19,564 nt of DNA from Pseudomonadota bacterium. Lineage in GTDB: Bacteria; Pseudomonadota; Alphaproteobacteria; Reyranellales; Reyranellaceae. The notes under the pieces were generated by a model. That model was not told the DNA's origin. It made no database searches and worked only from the letters and a program-made list of their open reading frames with translations. Shown piece by piece: positions 14,326-19,564 of this stretch (the stretch's first letter is position 1; every line of letters starts with the position of its first letter). Both the position numbers and the translations under genes were made by a program. Where the stretch lies: the NCBI GenBank assembly GCA_023386865.1, contig JAEWIV010000244.1, positions 1 through 19,564 on the forward strand, read 5' to 3'.

Positions 14326-14850
14326 ATGCGGGTCCTTGTCCTGCTAGCGCTCACAGTTATTTCCCCGGCAAGTGCGCAGACCGACGACGATACTGTGGCT
14401 CGGTCCGCCACCAAGCCGCGGTTTCAGGTGGTCGACGGCGATACCGTGAAGTTCGGATCCCAACTCGTGAGGCTGTTCGGCATCGACGCTCCAGAACGGG
14501 CCCAGACCTGCGATGATGGGCAATGGCACCCTGGGCCGCTTGCCAAGAAGGCGCTCGAAGACTTCATCAGGGGCAGGCCCGTCATTTGCAAGCAGGTAGA
14601 CTACGACGTCCGCAACAACCGTCCGGTGGGGCAATGCTTCGCGGAGGAAGATGACCTGCAAGGGCTGATGGTGTCCGCTGGCTGGGCTTGGTCCTTCGGC
14701 CGATACAGTGAGCGGTATGCGCCAGAGGAAAAGGAAGCCGCCGACAGGAAGGCCGGTGTGCACGGTCACAGGTGTGTACCGCCCTGGGAGTGGCGCGCGC
14801 AGCAACGTACGAGAACCGGCCAGCAGCGCCTCAGACCAACCAGCCAATAG
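14326..14850 (+). CDS. Secreted thermonuclease (SNase-like) protein
   Basis: This 174-residue protein has a signal peptide (MRVLVLLALTVISPASA, cleaved near residue 18) and a staphylococcal-nuclease fold. VVDGDTVKFG and RLFGIDAPERAQTC carry the expected calcium-binding Asp residues and the catalytic Arg and Glu (R49 and E57 here). The third catalytic position is met by an Arg in DYDVRNNRPVGQC, where the usual motif is DRYGR, so the loop is altered. ADRKAGVH and PPWEWR close the fold. It should act outside the cytoplasm on nucleic acids. A decayed paralogue lies at 17379-17796. Confidence 0.88.
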   Translation: MRVLVLLALTVISPASAQTDDDTVARSATKPRFQVVDGDTVKFGSQLVRLFGIDAPERAQTCDDGQWHPGPLAKKALEDFIRGRPVICKQVDYDVRNNRPVGQCFAEEDDLQGLMVSAGWAWSFGRYSERYAPEEKEAADRKAGVHGHRCVPPWEWRAQQRTRTGQQRLRPTSQ

Positions 14851-14978
14851 GTGCGCGGTCGAATGCGGTTCGCACGACTTCCGCCTGCGCCTGGGTCCGT
14901 CGGCTGCATGCATTGCTGCGCGCCCGTGTGCCGCAGCCTGCTGTCACACTCTCTCGGTCGATCTAAACGTTGCCGTCC

Positions 14979-15070
14979 ATGCTCCGCGACCTATCCTTCA
15001 GGACGATCGCCGCCGTCGCGCCACGGCCTCGAGCTGCAGGTCTATTGCCCAGCAGGCTGTCGCGCTGCCG
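14979..15070 (+). pseudogene. Remnant of a Cys-containing hypothetical protein, copy 1
   Basis: The start MLRDLSFRTIAAV and, after a one-base shift near 15017, RHGLELQVYCPAGCRAAAT match the start of the gene at 19250 (MLRDLPFKTIGDV, RHGLELVVYCPNCYAT). Only about 30 codons survive before the end of the convergent protease gene. The 130 bases between the thermonuclease stop and this remnant hold nothing recognisable. Confidence 0.6.
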
Positions 15071-16765
15071 CTACTTGGCGAACTCTTCGGCCGCGATTGC
15101 GAAGTTCAAGTTCTGGGAGTCCTTGAGCATGAACGTCGTTATGCCGACGAGATTGCCGTGCGCATCGAACAAGCCTCCACCCGAGGAGCCTTTCGAAATA
15201 GGCGCCGATGTTTGGAAATGTCGGCCATCAGCAAGCGCCCGCTTTGACGAGATGATGCCTTCAGCGAGACTTAACTCCAGCCCCCGTGGTGCGCCGACGG
15301 TATATACGCGCTCTCCGACTTTGACGTCAGCATAGGGGCGCACCTTGACCCAGTTACGAAGTTGGGTGCTGGCCCGAAGAATGCAGCGATCGGCGTCGTC
15401 ATTCGCCGAGATCACAGATGCCGGAAGACGATCGCCTTCGCGTTCAAGTGTGACGGCCGGAGTAGACTCAACGACATGGCAATTGGTCAGCAGTTCGCGT
15501 TCGCCAATTGCCACAGCCGAGCCGAGAGTCGTTCCAGCTCTCACGACATACACCGCACCGCTGACCTTCTCGAACACTTCCTGCGGACGCAGTTCTGGCC
15601 CGTCCGCGAGCATCAGTTTGATCGAGTTCGTCCGGCCGGAGCGGTCTACTACCGAGTAATGCTCCACCATTGGCGGCAAGGTTGAGGGAGAAGAGGTAGA
15701 CGCCGTGCGAGGAGGTGAGGCTGATCCCGCCATCTGCTGGAGAAGAGCCTGGGAGCCGAAGCCCGTCGCAGGCAGCCCATTCTCGCGCTGCCAAGACGCG
15801 ATCGCTGTTCGCGTCATGGGGCCGAAGACGCCGTCCATAGCAGCTGTAGCGGGCAGGTGCTGACTGACCTGGAGCCCTCGCTGGATGGCGACGGTCTCCG
15901 GCGGCATCAAGGTCGCTTCTTCACGGGCCGGTCCAACCGTGCGACTGATTAGGGTAAGCCGGCTCTCCTGAAAAAGATTGCGGACACATGCGAGCTGCTC
16001 GACCGATGGCGGCCCGGTGAGGCCGCCGGTGCTTGGAAGCCCGCACTGGTCATTCATCCTCAGAACAAGCGCGTTGGCTTCGTCCACCATCGCCTTGCGC
16101 ACCTCTGGTGAAGAGGACTCGCGAAGCGCTTGGTAGGAGATGACATATGACAGCTCCCAGTACGCCAACTCCTTGTTGCGGCAGATCGCCTGAGCAAGCG
16201 CCTGTGTCGAGGCAGCCTTGCTGGTGCAATCGAAACTCGGTCCATAGGCGAGTCCTGTCGCGCTCGGGGCAGCCGCCGCCGGTGGCGCGACGCTTGGCAC
16301 AGTGGGCGTAGCTGCGGTTCGGGTGCAACTGCGGCCAAAAAGTTCATCGCCCAGGACGAATGAATTTGGATCACTTTTGCTGCGCCAAAAGTGGTCTCTG
16401 CCCTTCGCGAAAGAACCGGATTCGAGGACTATGATTTGAGCGGGACAGTTGACAAGGGCGGTCCGCGCGCGACTGCTGCCAATGGTCTCTGCAACGCACT
16501 TGTCGTGCTGCGGTGTCAATCGGGCGTGCTGTCCGTAGCGCTGACAATACTCCGACGCGTTCTCAAGCGTCAGCCTGTACTCAACCCGGACCACGCCGGG
16601 TTGCGCTAGTGCGGTTCCAGTAACGGTTAGCCCGGCGCCACTGGAAGACAACCAAAACACGTCGCCGACATCGATCGCTTGCGCGCTTGCCACTCCAAGA
16701 GCCAGCAGCGCAAAAACTGAACAGGTTGCGCCGGAGACGCGCATGTATCGACGCACGTTCAACAT
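15071..16765 (-). CDS. Secreted multidomain serine protease (LprI-like, peptidoglycan-binding, trypsin-like)
   Basis: This exported protein has about 564 residues. A signal peptide spans residues 1-30 (SVFALLALGVASAQA). Residues 175-275 look like an LprI/DUF1311 domain (SFDCTSKAAS, AICRNKELAYWELSYVISYQ). Residues 290-346 are a PG_binding_1 domain (MDGVFGPMTRTAIASWQREN). Residues 395-564 are a trypsin-like peptidase with His430 in LLTNCHVVES, Asp459 in NDDADRCIL and Ser528 in SKGSSGGGLFD, so the triad is complete. The start at 16765 overlaps the stop of the Cys-rich peptide gene by seven bases; an ATG at 16744 is also possible. It probably acts in the periplasm at the cell wall. Confidence 0.85.
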   Translation of the reverse strand: MLNVRRYMRVSGATCSVFALLALGVASAQAIDVGDVFWLSSSGAGLTVTGTALAQPGVVRVEYRLTLENASEYCQRYGQHARLTPQHDKCVAETIGSSRARTALVNCPAQIIVLESGSFAKGRDHFWRSKSDPNSFVLGDELFGRSCTRTAATPTVPSVAPPAAAAPSATGLAYGPSFDCTSKAASTQALAQAICRNKELAYWELSYVISYQALRESSSPEVRKAMVDEANALVLRMNDQCGLPSTGGLTGPPSVEQLACVRNLFQESRLTLISRTVGPAREEATLMPPETVAIQRGLQVSQHLPATAAMDGVFGPMTRTAIASWQRENGLPATGFGSQALLQQMAGSASPPRTASTSSPSTLPPMVEHYSVVDRSGRTNSIKLMLADGPELRPQEVFEKVSGAVYVVRAGTTLGSAVAIGERELLTNCHVVESTPAVTLEREGDRLPASVISANDDADRCILRASTQLRNWVKVRPYADVKVGERVYTVGAPRGLELSLAEGIISSKRALADGRHFQTSAPISKGSSGGGLFDAHGNLVGITTFMLKDSQNLNFAIAAEEFAK

Positions 16766-16983
16766 GCGCAGGCCGGCGGGCTCTTGCACTTGCTCTTGGT
16801 GCTGATGCAGGTATTCCCGCAGGGTTGGCCCTTTGTGCAGCGCTTGCAGCACCTATCAGCTTGTTGCGCAACCTCGCGGCATTCTGTGGCATTTGGCGCG
16901 AACTCTCGGCCTGGCCAAGATGAATAGTCTGCAGCAAAAGCAGGCCCGCTGAACAACGCAACGACCAATGCCAGCCGACGCAT
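16759..16983 (-). CDS. Small exported Cys-rich protein
   Basis: This 74-residue protein has a signal peptide (MRRLALVVALFSGPAFA) and a mature part with nine cysteines: CREVAQQADRCCKRC, CGNTC, CKSPPACAC. The pattern resembles small exported Cys-rich proteins that I associate from memory with thermonuclease loci in rhizobia, but no function is known. GGGGGAAG just before the ATG is a good ribosome binding site. The gene is first in a two-gene unit with the protease, and the overlap suggests coupled translation. The cysteines could form disulfides or bind metal. Confidence 0.75.
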   Translation of the reverse strand: MRRLALVVALFSGPAFAADYSSWPGREFAPNATECREVAQQADRCCKRCTKGQPCGNTCISTKSKCKSPPACAC

Positions 16984-17110
16984 GGCTTCCCCCGATCAGG
17001 TCGTGTCCCCGCGCCTATGCTCTACTCCCAGCGCCGCTTGGGCAAGCCAAAGTTCGACTTGTTCGACCCGCAGTAGCGGCTACATTGTCGACGCAACTTT
17101 GGGGGATACC

Positions 17111-17377
17111 ATGCGCACTTTAGCCATTGGTAGCGTTGCGTTGCTTTTGTTGGCCACACCGGCCTTTGCCCAGTACGGCAATTCAAATCGCGGCGGCTAC
17201 GGTACCGGTAGCAATCCGAATAGCCACTCGGTCGATGGCTACACGACAAACCGTGGCACCTACGTTCAGCCGTACCACTCCACCAATCCGAATGGCACGC
17301 AGTACGACAACTACGGCACGCGCGGCAATCAAAATCCCTACACCGGCACGTACGGGACGCGCACCCCTAAGCGGTAG
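17111..17377 (+). CDS. Small secreted Tyr/Gly/Asn-rich protein
   Basis: The predicted product has 88 residues with a clear signal peptide (MRTLAIGSVALLLLATPAFA). The mature part is low in hydrophobic residues and repeats short motifs such as YGTGSNPNSHSVDGYTTNRG and QYDNYGTRGNQNPYTGTYGT. The ATG at 17111 is preferred because the signal peptide starts there and GGGGG precedes it. Similar short secreted proteins are frequent in rhizobia and have no known function. It is divergent from the Cys-rich peptide gene with 127 bases between, and is followed directly by the thermonuclease relic. Confidence 0.75.
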   Translation: MRTLAIGSVALLLLATPAFAQYGNSNRGGYGTGSNPNSHSVDGYTTNRGTYVQPYHSTNPNGTQYDNYGTRGNQNPYTGTYGTRTPKR

Positions 17378-17378
17378 C

Positions 17379-17796
17379 CTGGTTGCAGCGCTGGCGTTGC
17401 TCGCGACGTCAGCGCCAGCGCAGACGATGACCGACGGTGACACTCTCAAACAGAACGGCGGTACCTATCCCTTGTGGGGCATCTCGCTTCGAAGCTAAAC
17501 AAGTCTGCCCCGATGGTTGGTCCGCGGGCAGCTTGGCCACAACCAGACTACAGGCACTGACATCGGGCCGATCCGTCGTCTGCCAGAAAAGGAGTGCGAC
17601 CGCGACGGCCGGATCATCGCTATCTGCCGAGTCTCGGCGCTGGGCGCCGTGCTCGTGCGGGAGAGGCTGGCGTGGGCACTCGTGCGTATAGCAGCGACTA
17701 TGTCGGCAAGTGGCCAAGGCAAAGGCCGATCGGCTTGACCTGCATGCTCATGCCTGTCAGCCAGCCTGGGAGTGGCGAACCGAACAGAGGCTGTAG
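17379..17796 (+). pseudogene. Decayed thermonuclease (SNase-like), about four frameshifts
   Basis: Reading across frames restores a full secreted thermonuclease: signal sequence LVAALALLATSAPAQ, then MTDGDTLKQNGGTYPLWGI, EAKQVCPDGWSAGSLATTR, RDGRIIAICRVSALGAVLV, YSSDYV, and AKAKADRLDLHAHACQPAWE up to a stop at 17794-17796. Frame changes fall near 17485, 17590, 17694 and 17715, and the usual IDAPE motif is damaged at the first. There is no ATG at the signal peptide. It is a paralogue of the intact gene at 14326. Confidence 0.8.
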
Positions 17797-17992
17797 CAGG
17801 TCTCGCTCGGTTATCGCGGCGCCGATCCTCGGCGAGACAGGCGAGATTTTTCGGCAGTACGCAGCAAACGCACCTAGAACATACCTAGAATCAGTCACTT
17901 ACGCCCAGCAACCGATTCGCAGCGCAACACAATACGTAACGTCAGCGTTGACCGTAAATCTGTACACGTCAAAATGGGCCGCAGAAAAACAC
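17797..17992. other. Gap without a recognised gene
   Basis: These 196 bases hold no gene. The octamer ACCTAGAA occurs twice, at 17872-17879 and 17883-17890, 11 bases apart, which could be a binding site for a protein on one face of the helix or chance. The right end leads into the leftward terminators. Confidence 0.35.
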
Positions 17993-18009
17993 GGTCCGAA
18001 AAGCGGACC
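17993..18009 (-). terminator. Second of two tandem leftward terminators
   Basis: GGTCCG and CGGACC pair perfectly around five bases, and reading leftward the stem is followed by GTGTTTTTCT. It lies nine bases past the first terminator and would stop transcripts that read through. Confidence 0.6.
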
Positions 18010-18018
18010 CAAGAAAAA

Positions 18019-18043
18019 GCCCCTCGCCACAAGGACGAGGGGC
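18019..18043 (-). terminator. Leftward Rho-independent terminator
   Basis: An eight-base stem (GCCCCTCG with CGAGGGGC) around nine bases is followed, reading leftward, by TTTTTCTT. On the plus strand there is no U-tract. It therefore ends transcription of the small minus-strand operon upstream. Confidence 0.75.
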
Positions 18044-18077
18044 CTACGCGGAGACTACTTTTTACATCCCGGCGTTG

Positions 18078-18203
18078 TTAGCGTCGGGGCAGTGAACGGA
18101 AGTGGGCCCTAACCCACTCTTGCCGTCCGAACCTCACCCGGTGGTAGGCCCGTACAACGACGGGCCCACCCCACGGGAAGGCACCTTGAACCGGATCAAC
18201 CAT
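18078..18203 (-). CDS. Hypothetical 41-residue basic protein
   Basis: This short frame has a good ribosome binding site (GGAG, six bases before the ATG) and ends 35 bases before the leftward terminator. The product starts MVDPVQGAFPWGGPVVVRAY and continues with VRFGRQEWVRAHFRSLPRR. The basic, Arg- and aromatic-rich tail with paired VRAY and VRAH segments recalls very small phage and ICE proteins. The DNA can also fold into strong hairpins (GGCCCG with CGGGCC around 18150), which may affect expression. Function is unknown. Confidence 0.5.
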   Translation of the reverse strand: MVDPVQGAFPWGGPVVVRAYHRVRFGRQEWVRAHFRSLPRR

Positions 18204-18273
18204 GGGAAGCTCCAGACAAAGGCAGGGGGATTAAGCCCGCCGCTCCGGTGTGCCCTTTACGGCCCACCGACCC

Positions 18274-18396
18274 CTAGGCAGGGGCCGCAGGCTGGTTGGA
18301 GCGTCCGGAGGTCCAGCGATTGACCGGAATCGAAAAGTAACCGGACTCGGCTGTGGGCAGCTACTTCTTTTGGGTTGTGGCGTGAACTTCGCTCAT
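18274..18396 (-). pseudogene. Hypothetical small ORF interrupted by an amber codon
   Basis: The frame MSEVHATTQKK ends at TAG (18361-18363) but continues in the same frame as LPTAESGYFSIPVNRWTSG to a second TAG at 18274. Changing one base of the first TAG would restore a protein of 40 residues. It starts 17 bases after the stop of the frameshifted gene upstream, as an operon member would. It could be a broken gene, a readthrough case, or only an 11-residue peptide. Confidence 0.4.
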
Positions 18397-18413
18397 GCTG
18401 CCCCGCCGACAAT

Positions 18414-18768
18414 TCATTGATTAGCGGGGCAAACCTCCCATGCAATCCGGTCGCCCAAACCGGCCGCCGACCGGATCAGCCCCTTGCTGCGGTGGTGACG
18501 TAGGCGCGCACCGACGCGCTTCCCGACAGTCTTTACCAGCCGCGTGTCGGCCGTGTTCATCCGGCGCTCTGCCATGACGTGCATGGTCAATTCCTGGGTC
18601 GTGCAGGCGCGCTTGGCGTTGCCCAGTGTCGCTAACACGATGCGGGACACCTCCCCCCTTGTATGCGGCGTGTCGTGGCGGGAGGGGTTTGGGCTTGATG
18701 TCGTCTAGCTCAATGTCCGGCTTGAACGACCGCAACGACTGATCGATCGCATCGAGATCAATCATCAA
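18414..18768 (-). pseudogene. Hypothetical protein with a +1 base in a G6 run
   Basis: The first frame begins MMIDLDAIDQSLRSFKPDIE and reaches LPPRHAAYKG. Then a run of six G (minus strand; plus 18653-18658) puts the rest out of frame. With five G the reading continues as GEVSRIVLATLGNAKRACTT, QELTMHVMAERRMNTADTR, VKTVGKRVGARLRHHRSKGL and ends at 18414. This matches, from memory, a widespread rhizobial hypothetical family of about 115 residues with a winged-helix-like C terminus. The second part has its own ATG at 18650, so it may still be made. A sequencing error in the homopolymer is possible. Confidence 0.7.
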
Positions 18769-18792
18769 CCGCCGCCATTAGGTCATCTCGGC

Positions 18793-19029
18793 TTACGGAG
18801 CAGCAAGCCGCCTGCCAGCATCGGTAAGCCGCACACTGTGACCGCCTTCGACCTCAAGCCATCCGTTCGCGGCGGCGAGTCTCACGGCATCGTCGACGTC
18901 ATTGAGGCCCAGGCTATCGGCAACATCGTAGGTCATGACCCAACTTCCGGGGGTCTTGTGCGCTGTTGCCTTCTGAGCAGCGGTTAGGAGTCGGCGCGCC
19001 ATCCGATGAGCCGGCTTATCTTGCAGCAT
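18793..19029 (-). CDS. Hypothetical small winged-helix-like protein
   Basis: This protein has 78 residues and starts MLQDKPAHRMARRLLTAAQK. It contains VMTYDVADSLGLNDVDDAVR, which looks like the helix-turn-helix of a winged helix, then AAANGWLEVEGGHSVRLTDA, which looks like the wing. The ATG at 19029 is preferred since GAGG lies eight bases before it; the frame is open further upstream to 19227 but that part is not protein-like. It heads the leftward run of tiny genes ending at the tandem terminators. Role unknown, possibly DNA binding. Confidence 0.65.
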   Translation of the reverse strand: MLQDKPAHRMARRLLTAAQKATAHKTPGSWVMTYDVADSLGLNDVDDAVRLAAANGWLEVEGGHSVRLTDAGRRLAAP

Positions 19030-19249
19030 TGTCGACCTCGCTGTCTTCCGAGTTGCGTTGAGAACGATTAGGCGGGGTCGAACGTTTCTGCAATGTGGAT
19101 ACAGTGCGAACGCCAACATCATGCTCGTCAATCTTTCGGCGCTGCGCGGCCTTGGCCCGGACGCTGCTAGCACTGCAGCGCGCATGCCGCACCACTTGCT
19201 GTCAGTGCAGGGCGATGATTCGAGCACGGCCGCGGCCTAGATCGGACGC

Positions 19250-19475
19250 ATGCTTCGCGACCTTCCGTTTAAGACGATCGGCGACGTCGGCCGCCACGGC
19301 CTCGAGCTGGTCGTCTATTGCCCGAACTGCTACGCAACTCGCCTCGTCGCGACCGATGACACCCGCTGGCGCGACCGGCTCTTTGCGGCCGCTGTGCTTT
19401 CGCTGCACCGGCCAGCACTACACCGGCCGAGCGTGCCGGACCCGGCGTCCCGCCGTCGAGGCCCTCCTAGCCTAG
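19250..19475 (+). pseudogene. Cys-containing hypothetical protein, copy 2, frameshifted
   Basis: The start MLRDLPFKTIGDV, RHGLELVVYCPNCYATRL and RWRDRLFAAA belong to a hypothetical alphaproteobacterial family that begins with a CPxC zinc-ribbon-like motif. Near 19388 one extra base shifts the frame. The family sequence then goes on as CFRCTGQHYTGRACRTR in the other frame and stops at 19473-19475. As written, the longer frame runs to 19501 with an unrelated end. A relic of the same family lies at 14979. Confidence 0.65.
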
Positions 19476-19514
19476 TTCGCGCGTTCGTGCCGCGCGCATG
19501 ACTGCAAACAGAAA

Positions 19515-19540
19515 GCCCCGCCCGGTCTCCCGGGCGGGGC
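19515..19540. terminator. Strong GC-rich hairpin, probable terminator
   Basis: GCCCCGCCCGG and CCGGGCGGGGC form a perfect 11-bp stem around TCTC. Read rightward it is followed by TCTCGGGG, and read leftward by TTTCTGTTT. It could end the damaged gene at 19250 or serve genes arriving from the right, beyond the window. Confidence 0.6.
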
Positions 19541-19564
19541 TCTCGGGGGGCGCCGGCTTACTCG

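Noticed and set aside
17872..17890. Attachment site suggested by the ACCTAGAA pair
   Set aside because: The repeat is only eight bases, has no tRNA or integrase beside it and no distant copy was noticed.
18044..18300. A structured non-coding RNA on the minus strand, suggested by several strong hairpins before the terminators
   Set aside because: The same stretch reads as a 41-codon gene with a good ribosome binding site, and no known RNA family signature (tmRNA, RNase P, SRP, 6S) was found. The hairpins may still affect expression.

Overview
The window is high-GC DNA from an alphaproteobacterium, most likely a member of the Hyphomicrobiales (Bradyrhizobium, Mesorhizobium or Rhodopseudomonas-like). 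The evidence is the gene families on the left, which recur in rhizobial integrative and conjugative elements (ICEs), and the style of the secreted small proteins on the right. No integrase, relaxase, type IV secretion gene, tRNA or complete insertion sequence is visible, so membership of an ICE is inferred from gene content.

Bases 1-3180 hold a compact control and replication module. On the minus strand, in transcription order, are a DUF2285 antiactivator of QseM type, a split activator of FseA type (small N-terminal domain, UGA stop, then a DUF2285 domain in the +1 frame), an AlpA/excisionase-like protein of RdfS type, and a replication initiator A protein. An XRE repressor of QseC type is divergent from the antiactivator. 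In ICEMlSymR7A of Mesorhizobium, FseA is made by a +1 ribosomal frameshift and switches on rdfS, QseM binds and blocks TraR and FseA, and QseC controls qseM. The same parts are present here, but the UUU-C slip site known from that ICE is missing from the usable overlap. Two iteron-like repeat arrays lie inside and just past the repA coding end.

Bases 3190-12700 are cargo. A chimeric radC fragment is followed by a translationally coupled hydantoinase/oxoprolinase gene pair (hyuA, hyuB), an LLM-class flavin oxidoreductase, a metal-dependent cyclase-family hydrolase, an SDR oxidoreductase and a D-2-hydroxyacid dehydrogenase. Together they look like part of a catabolic route for an amide, lactam or other ring compound, with no transporter or regulator left in the window. 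The block is bracketed by two radC-derived sequences in the same orientation that share a stretch of about 87% identity.

Bases 12728-19564 are accessory genes: an intact radC-like gene, an XRE regulator, a secreted thermonuclease, a multidomain secreted serine protease downstream of a Cys-rich exported peptide, a small secreted repeat protein, and many damaged genes. The damaged genes are a second thermonuclease with about four frameshifts, two broken copies of a Cys-containing hypothetical family, and a leftward operon of tiny genes, one with a G6 frameshift and one with an internal amber codon. That operon ends at two tandem Rho-independent terminators. The number of small indels on this side points either to decay or to sequence error.
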